Origin: Sulfurimonas sp. CG01_land_8_20_14_3_00_36_23
Lineage (GTDB): Bacteria; Campylobacterota; Campylobacteria; Campylobacterales; Sulfurimonadaceae
Direction: 5' to 3'
DNA length: 64,000 bases
NCBI GenBank assembly: GCA_002781365.1
Contig: PETN01000073.1
Coordinates: forward strand, 18,276-82,275
Shown here: piece by piece, positions 18,769-28,131 of the stretch
Layout: each line of letters opens with the position of its first letter
Position numbering within the stretch: position 1 is the first letter of the stretch
Notes under the pieces: generated by a model
Seen by the model: the letters and a program-made list of their open reading frames with translations, nothing else
Databases searched by the model: none
What the model was told of the DNA's origin: nothing
Program-made: the position numbers and the translations under genes

Positions 18769-19344
18769 ATGTTTGAAGCAATAGCTTTTTATCTGTTTGC
18801 ATTTTTAACAATTGTCATGTTTTACATTACTGTAACAACATCACAAGCGTTACATGCTTTAACAGCATTAGCGGCAGGAATGATTTTGATATCAGCATTT
18901 TTCTTTATTTTAGGTGCTGATTTTTTAGGTGCAGTTCAAATAATTGTTTACTCTGGAGCAGTTATGGCTCTTTATGCTTTTGGTATGATGTTTTTTGATA
19001 CTACAAGAGAGCTCAAAGAGAAGAAAGGAAACAACGCTATTATCGTGGGATTAAGCATTATAGCTGCTGTTTTAGTTGTTGTTATATTTGCTGCACCGAT
19101 GGTCTCTACGAATATGGCCGCACACTATCCAATGGTTGCAGATGCAGGAAATACGCAAGAGGTAGGTATTGTACTCTTTACGAAGTATTTGGTTCCTTTT
19201 GAACTTGCTGCTGTAATGTTGTTAGTTGCAATGGTTGCAGGAATCGTTCTTGCGGGGAAAAAGATGGATCTCTCTCTTACACTTATGGATGAAGCAGAAA
19301 TTCAACAAATCAAAGATGAACAAAATAAAAAGGTACTTTCATGA
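18769..19344 (+). CDS. nuoJ: NADH-quinone oxidoreductase subunit J
   Basis: A 191-residue inner-membrane subunit with five predicted helices; the third contains the ADFLGAVQIIVYSGAVMALY stretch, whose pi-bulge region takes part in proton coupling. AAGGAGTTAGGTT is the ribosome site. The stop overlaps the nuoK start by four bases (ATGATG). The charged C-terminal tail (EAEIQQIKDEQNKK) is cytoplasmic. Confidence 0.95.
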   Translation: MFEAIAFYLFAFLTIVMFYITVTTSQALHALTALAAGMILISAFFFILGADFLGAVQIIVYSGAVMALYAFGMMFFDTTRELKEKKGNNAIIVGLSIIAAVLVVVIFAAPMVSTNMAAHYPMVADAGNTQEVGIVLFTKYLVPFELAAVMLLVAMVAGIVLAGKKMDLSLTLMDEAEIQQIKDEQNKKVLS

Positions 19345-19649
19345 TGGAAATAGGACTAAACCACTATCTTGTGTTATCTACTATACTTTTTTCTATTGGT
19401 CTAGTAGGTGTTATGCGTCGTAAGAATCTTCTTATGCTGTTTTTCGCAACGGAGATATTACTCAACTCAGTAAATATCGCTTTTGCAGCGATTTCACACT
19501 ACTACGGTGACTTAACTGGTCAAATGTTTGCATTTTTTGTAATTGCAATCGCTGCATCAGAAGTAGCTGTAGGACTTGGTCTTTTGATTGTTTGGCACAA
19601 ACGCCATGGCAATATTGACTTAGAATATATGTCAACGATGAGAGGATAA
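19341..19649 (+). CDS. nuoK: NADH-quinone oxidoreductase subunit K
   Basis: A 102-residue three-helix subunit related to MrpC. The two buried glutamates needed for proton translocation are present in FATEILLNSVNIAF (second helix) and AIAASEVAVGLGLL (third helix). Length is standard. It is coupled to nuoJ by an ATGA overlap and followed 4 bp later by nuoL. Confidence 0.96.
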   Translation: MMEIGLNHYLVLSTILFSIGLVGVMRRKNLLMLFFATEILLNSVNIAFAAISHYYGDLTGQMFAFFVIAIAASEVAVGLGLLIVWHKRHGNIDLEYMSTMRG

Positions 19650-19653
19650 CAGT

Positions 19654-21579
19654 ATGGAATTATATTTATATTTAGCACTCTTTTCACCTTTAGTGAGCTC
19701 TTTGTTCTCAGCACTCTTTACTGCGACACCTAAAAAACAGTTTACAGGTATAGTGGCGAGTGGACTTATTATCTTAGCTTTTGTAAGTAGTACTATACTT
19801 CTTACACATATCCTCTCAGGTGGAGATGTTGTACATGTTGAGTTGATGACTTGGATGGCGACAGGAGATTTATACATTCCATTTGGTTTTGTTGTTGATC
19901 AGGTTTCTGTTACCATGATGATGGTTGTTACTTTAGTATCCTCTGTAGTTCATGTTTACTCTATTGGTTATATGGATCACGATAAAGGTTTTAACAGATT
20001 TTTCTCTTACTTATCAGCATTCGTATTTTCAATGATGATACTTGTAATGAGTGATAACTTTGCAGGTCTCTTTATCGGTTGGGAAGGTGTTGGTCTCTGT
20101 TCTTGGCTTCTTATTGGTTTTTGGTACCATAAAGAGAGCGCAACTTGGGCAGCAAATGAAGCATTTATTATGAACCGTATTGCTGACCTTGGGATGTTGA
20201 TTGGACTCTTCTTAGTTTATTGGAATACAGGTACACTTCAGTATGAGCAAGCTTTCGCAGCAATGCCATCACTTAGTACAGACATTCTTACTTGGATGGG
20301 TATCTTCTTGTTTATTGGTGCTATGGGTAAATCAGCGCAGTTTCCACTTCATACATGGCTTGCAGATGCGATGGAAGGTCCAACACCAGTTTCTGCACTT
20401 ATTCATGCTGCGACAATGGTTACGGCGGGTGTTTATCTTGTAATTCGTGCAAATCCACTCTATGATTTGATTCCAAATGTAGGACTTTTTATAGCAAGTC
20501 TTGGTGCTTTTGTTGCATTTTATGCTGCATCCATGGCTTTAGTAAATCGTGATATGAAAAGAATCATCGCTTACTCAACTCTTTCACAACTTGGTTATAT
20601 GTTTGTTGCGGCTGGTTTGGGTGCTTACTGGGTTGCACTTTTTCATCTTATGGCACACGCATTCTTTAAAGCACTTCTCTTCCTTGGTGCAGGGAATGTT
20701 ATGCATGCGATGCATGATGAACTCGATCCATTTAAAATGGGTGGACTCAAAAAACCTATGAAGGCAACATTTATTATGATGACTTTGGCTTCTGTTGCAC
20801 TTGCGGGAATCTTTCCTTTTGCAGGTTTCTTCTCTAAAGATTTAATCTTAGAAGTTTCAATTATTGAGCATCACTATATTATCTACTCTGTACTTCTTTT
20901 TACTGCAGGTTTAACAGCGTTCTACTCATTTAGATTGGTAGCACTTATTTTCCATGGTGAAGAGAGATATAAACTTTTTGGTATCCATCCTCATGAAGCT
21001 TATAAATTCATGTTAGTTGCAATGAGTCCTCTTCTTATTTTAGCAATTATTGCAGGTTCATTCAAAATGACATATTTTGAGATGGTTACTGCCTTACTTC
21101 CAGCGACTGAATACCATGTACATAGTGTTGCAATGTATTGGATTATGACTATAGGAACGCAGATTTTTGTTATCTTGGCAATTGCATTCGCATATAAAAA
21201 ATATGCTATGAGTCCTGTAACTGTTCCAGATGGTACATCTAAAATGGAAAATCGTTTATGTTATAAAATCTTGATTAATCAATATTATATTCCATATATA
21301 TATCAAGAGTATGTAGTAAAACCTTATAGAGAACTCTCAACAATTTTCTGGAAAGAGATTGATATGAAAATTGTAGATGCAAGCGTAGATGGAATAGCAA
21401 AAATATTCTACTCGACTGGTGAGAATACAAGAACAATGCAGAGTGGAAACTTATCTACGATGCTTAAATGGATGGTAGCTGGTATAGTTGCATTATTATC
21501 ATTGGCTGTAGTTTTTGGGCTAGCAGTTAGATACTCTGATGAAATAAAAGTTATTTTATCAGGTTTAGGAGTTCAATAG
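19654..21579 (+). CDS. nuoL: NADH-quinone oxidoreductase subunit L
   Basis: The 641-residue distal antiporter-like subunit, with about 16 helices and the long lateral amphipathic helix at the C-terminus. The proton-pumping residues sit in IGWEGVGLCSWLLIGFW (TM5 Glu), AMGKSAQFPLHTWLADAMEGPTPVSALIHAATMV (seen as KSAQFPLHTWLADAMEGP) and in the later Lys-containing helix. The last nuo-coded helix ends LAVRYSDEIKVI. It abuts nuoM without a gap. Confidence 0.96.
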   Translation: MELYLYLALFSPLVSSLFSALFTATPKKQFTGIVASGLIILAFVSSTILLTHILSGGDVVHVELMTWMATGDLYIPFGFVVDQVSVTMMMVVTLVSSVVHVYSIGYMDHDKGFNRFFSYLSAFVFSMMILVMSDNFAGLFIGWEGVGLCSWLLIGFWYHKESATWAANEAFIMNRIADLGMLIGLFLVYWNTGTLQYEQAFAAMPSLSTDILTWMGIFLFIGAMGKSAQFPLHTWLADAMEGPTPVSALIHAATMVTAGVYLVIRANPLYDLIPNVGLFIASLGAFVAFYAASMALVNRDMKRIIAYSTLSQLGYMFVAAGLGAYWVALFHLMAHAFFKALLFLGAGNVMHAMHDELDPFKMGGLKKPMKATFIMMTLASVALAGIFPFAGFFSKDLILEVSIIEHHYIIYSVLLFTAGLTAFYSFRLVALIFHGEERYKLFGIHPHEAYKFMLVAMSPLLILAIIAGSFKMTYFEMVTALLPATEYHVHSVAMYWIMTIGTQIFVILAIAFAYKKYAMSPVTVPDGTSKMENRLCYKILINQYYIPYIYQEYVVKPYRELSTIFWKEIDMKIVDASVDGIAKIFYSTGENTRTMQSGNLSTMLKWMVAGIVALLSLAVVFGLAVRYSDEIKVILSGLGVQ

Positions 21580-23133
21580 ATGTTAGATCATATTTTATCG
21601 ATTATAATTTTCTTTCCTGCTGTAGCAGGAATATTGGGATTTTTGGTTCAAAAGGATAGTGTTAGAGCTTACGGTATAGCTGTTGCAGGGATAGAATTTG
21701 CCCTCTCTTTATGGCTCTGGTTCTCTTTTGATTCAAGTGTATCTGGCATGCAGTTTATGGAACAGTTACCATTAGTTCCAGCCTTTGGAATTAATTACAT
21801 TTTAGGTGTTGATGGTATCTCTGTGTTTATTATCATCTTAGCATCTTTCTTTACTATGATAGGTATCTCTTCTTTAGGTGAGACAAAAGATATTAAAAAT
21901 ATGATTGTTACACTTCTGTTTTTACAGATGACAATGGCAGGTGTATTTGCTGCTCTTGATGCAATTTTATTTTATGTTTTTTGGGAACTTTCATTAGTGC
22001 CAATGCTTTATATCATCGGTGCATGGGGTGGTCCTCTGAGAGTTTATGCTTCTGTTAAGTTCTTCTTATATACATTTACAGGATCTCTTGTCATGCTTGT
22101 TGGTATGCTCTTTATGGCATATTTTTATTATCAAGCAACAGGCGTATGGAGTTTTGCAATTCTTGAATGGTACAGATTAATCTTACCAGAGTCATTTCAG
22201 CTTTGGTTATTTGCAGCATTCTTTCTTGGTTTTGCAATTAAGGTACCAATGTTTCCATTTCATACATGGTTACCGTATGCTCACGGGCAAGCACCGACAA
22301 TCGGTTCTGTAATACTAGCGGCGATTCTTCTTAAAATGGGTACGTATGCATTTATCCGTTTTTCATTACCGTTATTTCCAGATGCGTCAGTATTTTATAT
22401 GTTTCCTATAGCTGTTCTAGCTATTATTATGATTATCTATACAGCTATGGTTGCATACGCTCAAAAAGATGTTAAACAGGTTGTTGCATACTCTTCAGTA
22501 TCACATATGGGAGTTATCATCTTAGGTACATTTGCATTGAATGTAGAAGGTATCTCAGGTTCTATCTTCCTAATGATTGCGCATGGTGTAGTTTCAGGTG
22601 CTCTGTTCTTACTTGTTGGTGTTATATATGATAGACGTCATACTAAGTTAATGAGTGAATTTGGTGGCTTGGCACATGTTATGCCTCGATATGCAACAAT
22701 CTTTGGTTTAATGATGATGGCTTCTGTGGGTCTACCTCTTACGATTAACTTTGTTGGTGAGTTTTTAAGTTTACTTGGATTCTATCAACAGTCACATATC
22801 TTAACACTCTTAGCAGGTATGGCAATTATAGTTGGTGCTATCTATATGTTAGCAGCATACAAAAAAATGTTCTTTGGTGAAGTTACAAATGAAGCTAATA
22901 GAAATCTTCCTGATGTAAACAAAAGAGAGCTTTTTGCTTTGATTCCATTGGCTATCATCACAGTTTGGTTAGGAATCTATCCAAAACCACTTTTAGAGCC
23001 AATCAACAACTCTGTAAAATCTGTTGTTCAATTAATGCATGATAAAGCTATTACAGATGAAGCAAAGTCAAGAATTCCAAGCCTTGTAAAAGGTATTGAA
23101 ATCACTAAAACATCAACACCGGAGGCACACTAA
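21580..23133 (+). CDS. nuoM: NADH-quinone oxidoreductase subunit M
   Basis: A 517-residue antiporter-like membrane subunit of complex I, related to MrpD. The motifs LGVDGISVFIIILASF, FYVFWELSLVPMLYIIGAWG and KVPMFPFHTWLPYAHGQAP are diagnostic and contain the essential Glu, Lys and His residues. It starts at the base after the nuoL stop and shares one base with nuoN. Length is normal. Confidence 0.96.
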   Translation: MLDHILSIIIFFPAVAGILGFLVQKDSVRAYGIAVAGIEFALSLWLWFSFDSSVSGMQFMEQLPLVPAFGINYILGVDGISVFIIILASFFTMIGISSLGETKDIKNMIVTLLFLQMTMAGVFAALDAILFYVFWELSLVPMLYIIGAWGGPLRVYASVKFFLYTFTGSLVMLVGMLFMAYFYYQATGVWSFAILEWYRLILPESFQLWLFAAFFLGFAIKVPMFPFHTWLPYAHGQAPTIGSVILAAILLKMGTYAFIRFSLPLFPDASVFYMFPIAVLAIIMIIYTAMVAYAQKDVKQVVAYSSVSHMGVIILGTFALNVEGISGSIFLMIAHGVVSGALFLLVGVIYDRRHTKLMSEFGGLAHVMPRYATIFGLMMMASVGLPLTINFVGEFLSLLGFYQQSHILTLLAGMAIIVGAIYMLAAYKKMFFGEVTNEANRNLPDVNKRELFALIPLAIITVWLGIYPKPLLEPINNSVKSVVQLMHDKAITDEAKSRIPSLVKGIEITKTSTPEAH

Positions 23134-24641
23134 TGTTAGCGCCAGTAAATGTTTCTTTAGATTCTTTAAATCTAGTCACGCTCGCTCCAATGCTTATACC
23201 AATTCTTGGTGCTTTATTAATATTAATAGTTGAAGTTTCTAAAGCAAACTTGCATAAAACTCTCTATGTTATGCTAAGTCTTCTTTTCTTAGCATTAGAT
23301 TTGGGTGCTGTATTAGAGTCTGCAGGTGTTTTTGCTGCAAATGGAACGCTTCTTGGTGTTTTTGATGTGATGCTCATTGATGGTTTGGCAATCCTTGCTC
23401 AGATTATTATTGTTGGTGCGTCTCTGCTCTTTATACCATTGGCATTAACGCATAGTCGTTTTCATGAGTTCTCATATCCAGAATTTTTTGCACTTTTCCT
23501 CTTTATGATTAGTGGATTTCAGTTTATGGTTGCTTCTGATAACTTAATCCTTATCTTCGTTGGATTAGAGACGGCATCTTTAGCGCTCTATACGATTATT
23601 GCTATGCATAACCGTGACAAATCTTTTGAAGCTGCTGTGAAGTACTTTACTATGGGTGCTTTATCTGCTGGATTCTTTAGTTTTGGTGCGATGGTTTTTT
23701 ATGCCTTAACAGGTTCTGTAGAGATTAATCAAATCTCTGCAGTTTTATCTGCAAACCATTATGCTGATATGGGGTATGTGCTTGTGGGTACAGTCTTTAT
23801 GTTAGGTGCAATTGGATTCAAAGTTTCTCTAATTCCATTTCATACATGGGCACCTGATGTTTATGAGGGTTCAAGTGCTGCAATGGCTGGTTACATGTCA
23901 ATCGTTCCAAAAATTGCTGCTTTCATCGTTGCGATACGATTCTTTGAATTCTTAATTCACAGTGGCGTTGTTTGGTTGGAGATAGCACTTTATGCATCTG
24001 TTGTTATCACTATGACTGCTGCAAATATGTGGGCACTTGTTCAAAATGATGTTAAACGTATGTTGGCATACAGTTCCATCTCGCATGCAGGTTTTGTAAT
24101 GGCAGCAGTTTTGATTGGAACTACACAATCAAATAGTGCACTTTTCTTATACTGGATGCTCTTCGCATTTACAAATCTCGGTTCATTTAGTATGCTTTGG
24201 ATTTCTCGTCAAAAACATCTTCCTGAACACCAACCATCAGACCATACATATGATAAGTTTGCAGGTATGATAAAAACTTCTCCTATGGCGGCAGTTGTAA
24301 TGGGTCTCTTTATGTTAAGTCTTGCAGGGATTCCTCCCTTTGCACTCTTTTGGGGAAAAATTTATCTGATTTCATCTGCAGTAACAGCAGGCTATACAAT
24401 TCTAGCTTTGATTATGGCGCTTAACTCTGCTATAGCAGCATATTACTATTTGAAATTAATCGTTTATATGTTTATGAAAGAGCCTGTAATGGGGAATGAT
24501 GGACAGGTTTATATCTCAAACTCGACTATATCTCTGCAAGTTATTATTGGTATAGCATCAATAGGAACTATATTTGCTATTATTGCATTAAATCCGATAC
24601 TAGAATTTATTACATCATTTGTATATAATAGCGGTTATTAA
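23133..24641 (+). CDS. nuoN: NADH-quinone oxidoreductase subunit N
   Basis: A 502-residue antiporter-like membrane subunit, last of the complex I genes. FVGLETASLALYTIIAM holds the TM5 glutamate, and KVSLIPFHTWAPDVYEGSS is the conserved TM7-8 loop. The Lys-containing segment NDVKRMLAYSSISHAGF is typical. Only 39 bp separate it from pflA and no terminator is seen, so pflA is probably cotranscribed. Confidence 0.96.
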   Translation: MLAPVNVSLDSLNLVTLAPMLIPILGALLILIVEVSKANLHKTLYVMLSLLFLALDLGAVLESAGVFAANGTLLGVFDVMLIDGLAILAQIIIVGASLLFIPLALTHSRFHEFSYPEFFALFLFMISGFQFMVASDNLILIFVGLETASLALYTIIAMHNRDKSFEAAVKYFTMGALSAGFFSFGAMVFYALTGSVEINQISAVLSANHYADMGYVLVGTVFMLGAIGFKVSLIPFHTWAPDVYEGSSAAMAGYMSIVPKIAAFIVAIRFFEFLIHSGVVWLEIALYASVVITMTAANMWALVQNDVKRMLAYSSISHAGFVMAAVLIGTTQSNSALFLYWMLFAFTNLGSFSMLWISRQKHLPEHQPSDHTYDKFAGMIKTSPMAAVVMGLFMLSLAGIPPFALFWGKIYLISSAVTAGYTILALIMALNSAIAAYYYLKLIVYMFMKEPVMGNDGQVYISNSTISLQVIIGIASIGTIFAIIALNPILEFITSFVYNSGY

Positions 24642-24680
24642 AACACTACTCAAAATTATGTAGTTTCAAAGGAAGAGAAT

Positions 24681-27041
24681 TTGTTACGATACATCCTTCT
24701 CTTTCTCCTCACAATTAATCTTAATGCACTAGAAATATCTTTGTCTGGTGCTAAAGAGAACTTCAAAGAGTACTCCATCTTGCACATTAGAAATGTAGAT
24801 AACTTCTTATGCCAAGAGACAAAAGATGACTTCAATAATGTGACTCAAATTGTTTGTGCCTTTTCTAAAAAACCAGAAAAAGAGTTTAAAAAGATACAAA
24901 ACGATTTTTTTAAGATAGATACGCAAATCAAGAAAGAGACATTCTTTTTATTGATAACTCCCTACAGCAAAATGAAACTCTATCCTATGGAGTTTAACCT
25001 CAGTGTTGATGATGAAGTTTATCAGGCAAATGTGAAACTCTCTAAGCATTGGATGGCAGTAGGATATAAGGATGAAATACCTTATATACAAAATGATAAA
25101 CGCTCTGACACTGCTATAAATTTCCCTTTTTCCCTTGCTAAAGATAAGCTTCCTTATGTAGGAGGGCTGGATATCAAAGGGAATCCTGTTCATATTAAGA
25201 GAGTAGGAGATGTAACTGATTATCTTCAGCTAAAAAAATATTTTGCAGAGGAAAAATATGAACTGTGTCTTGAAACAATAGAGAACGTCCTTAAAGACTA
25301 CCCTAACAGTTTATTTAAAGTTGAATTACTTTTTTACAAGATAAAAGTATTTGCAAAGCTACAAAGTTATGATGATTTGATTACTGCTGCAAAAGAGTAT
25401 CTTCAAGACTACTCCTCGAGTGAAAATATTGCAGAAGTATTGTCGCTCATTGCAAAATCCTATGAGAAAGCAGGGATGAGCATAGATGCAGATTACTTCT
25501 TTGACAGACTCTTCAGTGAGCATGAAGACTCTCCTTATGCAAAGTGGGGATATATTTATAAAGGTGAGGCCTTAGAGGCTTCAGGCGCATCAAGTAAGGC
25601 AATAGAATATTATAAAAAAGCTCTTTATGAAGCGGCGAATATAGATATAGCCGCAACTGCAGCCTTTAGGTTGGCAAAATTCTACATATTAGATGCCCAA
25701 CCAGCAGAAGCAGCAGTCTATGCGATGAAGATTGTCAATGCAAAACCTAGTTTCTTTTTTAAGGATGATTTGAAATCAGGACTGCAATTAATGGACAGTT
25801 TTGCTGAGGAGAGTGATTATGTGACTGCATCGGCTATCGCTCAAGTGATTTTAGATGAGATGGATAAAAAGTATGATGAGTATGAATCGATAGTAAAAGA
25901 TAGAGGGCTGTGGCTCAGTAAAACGGAGAATAAGCAAGAGGCACTTATAGCATTGAACAGGTATCTAGACGAGTATCAGTACGGAAGTTATGAGGCAGAG
26001 GTCCAAGAGGCAAAAGATGCGCTATTCTTTGACGCGGTAGATGCAAACTTATCTACAAAACTAGCACAGTACGATGATCTTATCGAGAAGTATAATGGTG
26101 ATTCTATAGGGAATAAAGCAACCTATAAAAAAGGAAAACTCCTTTTAGAAAACAAGCTCTTTAGTGATGTCTTAGGCATGGAAGAATCATTGTTGGCTCT
26201 TGATAATCAAACCTATCCTGATGTGAAAGAGATGATACATGCATCGGCCGAAGGTGTTATGAAAAATGCGCTCGAGATACAAGAGTGTCAGGAAGTTATC
26301 AATATCTCAAATGATTATAACATTACACTCTCAAGTAAGTGGGATGATGGCTTATATGGATGTTTTATGAAAGGAGCAGATTACACTTTAGCTAAAAATA
26401 TAGCTGTGGGTAATCTCAAATCAAAAGATTTGGATGAGAGAAAGAAATGGCTTTATAGATATATAAAAGTTGCCTTTGCCACGGGTAACTATAGTGATGT
26501 GATTGAAGCAAGTAAAGAGTTGGTCTCGCTCATTGAAAAAGATAAAGATTCAGAGTACAAAGATGTTTATAGAACCCTTTTTGATACTTATCAAAGAGTG
26601 GAGCAGAGTAACAAAATGTTAGAAGCTATTGTCTCTATTGAAAAAGTTTATGGAATTACGTATAAAGATATTGATAGATATGTCACTGTTATGACAATTG
26701 GCAGTGATAAAAAAGATGATACTCTAGTGCTTAAGTATGGAGAAGAGATAATGCAGATACAAAACTCCTCAAATTCCTATGCACAGACTCCTTTTGTAGA
26801 GTTTACACTCTATGAGTCCTATATAAATAAAGAGAATTTTAATGCCGCGTTAGCGATTATGAAATCTCTAGATGAACGTACGCTCACTCCAAATCAGAGA
26901 GCACGTCAAAAGTATCTTTTAGGGAGTAGCTATAACAGACTCTGGAGAGATGAAGAGGCAAAAGAGGCGTATAACCAAGCAATAAAAGCAGAACCTGCCT
27001 CAGCTTGGGCAAAACTCGCACAGGATGCTAAAGATATTTAG
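24681..27041 (+). CDS. pflA: PflA-like periplasmic TPR protein needed for flagellar motor function
   Basis: A 786-residue secreted protein. The TTG start at 24681 follows AAAGGAAGAG and gives a signal peptide (MLRYILLFLLTINLNALEI). The rest is helical tetratricopeptide-like repeat (for example SKAIEYYKKALYEAA and the last repeat DEEAKEAYNQAIKAEPASAW). Length and position directly after nuoN match C. jejuni PflA (Cj1565c), which forms the spoke-like structure of the high-torque flagellar motor. Its last 14 bp overlap the end of miaA on the other strand. The assignment rests on synteny, length and TPR content. Confidence 0.85.
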   Translation: MLRYILLFLLTINLNALEISLSGAKENFKEYSILHIRNVDNFLCQETKDDFNNVTQIVCAFSKKPEKEFKKIQNDFFKIDTQIKKETFFLLITPYSKMKLYPMEFNLSVDDEVYQANVKLSKHWMAVGYKDEIPYIQNDKRSDTAINFPFSLAKDKLPYVGGLDIKGNPVHIKRVGDVTDYLQLKKYFAEEKYELCLETIENVLKDYPNSLFKVELLFYKIKVFAKLQSYDDLITAAKEYLQDYSSSENIAEVLSLIAKSYEKAGMSIDADYFFDRLFSEHEDSPYAKWGYIYKGEALEASGASSKAIEYYKKALYEAANIDIAATAAFRLAKFYILDAQPAEAAVYAMKIVNAKPSFFFKDDLKSGLQLMDSFAEESDYVTASAIAQVILDEMDKKYDEYESIVKDRGLWLSKTENKQEALIALNRYLDEYQYGSYEAEVQEAKDALFFDAVDANLSTKLAQYDDLIEKYNGDSIGNKATYKKGKLLLENKLFSDVLGMEESLLALDNQTYPDVKEMIHASAEGVMKNALEIQECQEVINISNDYNITLSSKWDDGLYGCFMKGADYTLAKNIAVGNLKSKDLDERKKWLYRYIKVAFATGNYSDVIEASKELVSLIEKDKDSEYKDVYRTLFDTYQRVEQSNKMLEAIVSIEKVYGITYKDIDRYVTVMTIGSDKKDDTLVLKYGEEIMQIQNSSNSYAQTPFVEFTLYESYINKENFNAALAIMKSLDERTLTPNQRARQKYLLGSSYNRLWRDEEAKEAYNQAIKAEPASAWAKLAQDAKDI

Positions 27042-27918
27042 CTAAGATAAGCGCTTTTAACTCTTCAAGAGGCGCATTTATAACGTTCTCAAATTGTGTA
27101 CGATTAAAAGTTTGTTGTCTTTTTGCTAACTGTGCCGTATGAATAGAGAGGTTGTTTATCATCTCCTCTAGAGTCACTTTTCCATCTAAATACTCCAAAA
27201 CTTCAACAATTCCAATCGAGTTCATGGCATGTGGAAATCTTGTATATTTCTGCTCTAAATAGCAGACTTCATCTAAAAGTCCCGTATCTACCATCTTTGC
27301 TGTTCTTTTAGCAATTCTCTCTCTTAAAAGAGTTCTATCCACATCAATATTGAAAATATCGAGATTTTTTATTGTAGGGATTGGAGGGTTGCGTTTGAAC
27401 CACTCCGAGGGAGTTAAGCCCGAAGCTTCGTAAATGAGAAGTGCTTTTTCAATTCTGTAGCTGTCATTTGGACTTATGTTTCTCATGTACTCTTCATCTA
27501 AGCGAAGAAGGAAGTTGTAGGTCTCTTTATCTTTTAGTTTTATTTCCACATGCCGAGACACTTCTTTGGTTATCTCAGGCAGAGAAGAGAGACCCTCCAA
27601 AAGTGACTTAAGATAAAAAGATGTGCCACCGACGATGATAAGATTTTTCTTCTCTTTTTGGCATGTGGAAATGACTTCATTATAGAGACGAATGAAGATG
27701 TCCACACTGAAATAATCATCAGGATTTAAAACATCTATGCCAAAATGTCGAATGCTTTGAAGCTCTTCTTTGGATGGTTTTGCGGAGACGACATCTATCT
27801 CTTTATAGATGCTAAGAGAGTCGATAGATAAAATGTATGCATCCAATTTTTTAGCAACTTTAATGGCTAAATCACTTTTTCCTGATGCTGTTGGACCAAT
27901 TATAGCGAGCTGTTTCAT
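27028..27918 (-). CDS. miaA: tRNA dimethylallyltransferase
   Basis: MiaA transfers a dimethylallyl group to A37 of tRNAs that read UNN codons. The 296-residue protein has the P-loop GPTASGKS at residues 8-15, the DSLSIYKEIDVVSAKPS block (usually DSMQVYRG...TAKP) and VGGTSFYLKSLLEGL. The C-terminal part has AKRQQTFNR, which contributes to substrate handling. The gene contains three exact copies of the dispersed 13-mer, the densest in the window with the epimerase gene. A TATAAT lies 7 bp before the ATG and no ribosome site is visible, suggesting a leaderless message. Confidence 0.95.
   Translation of the reverse strand: MKQLAIIGPTASGKSDLAIKVAKKLDAYILSIDSLSIYKEIDVVSAKPSKEELQSIRHFGIDVLNPDDYFSVDIFIRLYNEVISTCQKEKKNLIIVGGTSFYLKSLLEGLSSLPEITKEVSRHVEIKLKDKETYNFLLRLDEEYMRNISPNDSYRIEKALLIYEASGLTPSEWFKRNPPIPTIKNLDIFNIDVDRTLLRERIAKRTAKMVDTGLLDEVCYLEQKYTRFPHAMNSIGIVEVLEYLDGKVTLEEMINNLSIHTAQLAKRQQTFNRTQFENVINAPLEELKALILAKYL
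27226..27672. repeat. Three copies of the dispersed 13-mer inside miaA
   Basis: GGCATGTGGAAAT occurs at 27226-27238 and 27660-27672, and its complement ATTTCCACATGCC at 27542-27554. All three are exact and lie within one 891-bp gene. They fall in more than one reading frame of the protein, so shared amino-acid sequence does not explain them. Confidence 0.85.
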
Positions 27919-27922
27919 GGCA

Positions 27923-27928
27923 AAATTA
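27923..27928 (-). promoter_or_regulatory. -10 box of miaA, possibly leaderless transcript
   Basis: On the minus strand TATAAT is followed by TTTTGCC and then the miaA ATG. A start about 7 bases after the -10 would place +1 at the ATG itself. A second -10-like TTATAG lies about 15 bp further upstream. Because this is the native promoter of a core gene, the left edge of the neighbouring element must lie beyond roughly 27960. Confidence 0.4.
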
Positions 27929-28016
27929 TATCATTTTCTATAATGCTTTTCGTGTTAGTAGAAATTTCAATTTGATATTGTCTTTTTTATTACTCACTTT
28001 TTACTATTATTTCACA

Positions 28017-28131
28017 TTAAAAGCCTAAATATCATTTAGAGTCATTGAACTCGCATTTAAAAATAGGCTTGTGAAATACCTTTGACGGAATTTAAGGCTC
28101 TAAAGCTTACATAGAAAATAAAGGTGTTACT
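28017..28131 (+). ncRNA. Candidate bridge RNA / structured leader upstream of the IS110 recombinase
   Basis: IS110-group recombinases use a structured RNA made from the left-end non-coding sequence just upstream of their gene. Here a -10-like TATTAT at 28005-28010 would start a transcript near 28017. AAGCCTA (28021-28027) pairs with TAGGCTT (28064-28070). GAGT/ACTC forms an inner hairpin, and TTTAGAG (28035-28041) can alternatively pair with CTCTAAA (28098-28104). AAAGGTG is the ribosome site of the following gene. Pairing is seen directly; the function is inferred from the family. Confidence 0.35.
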
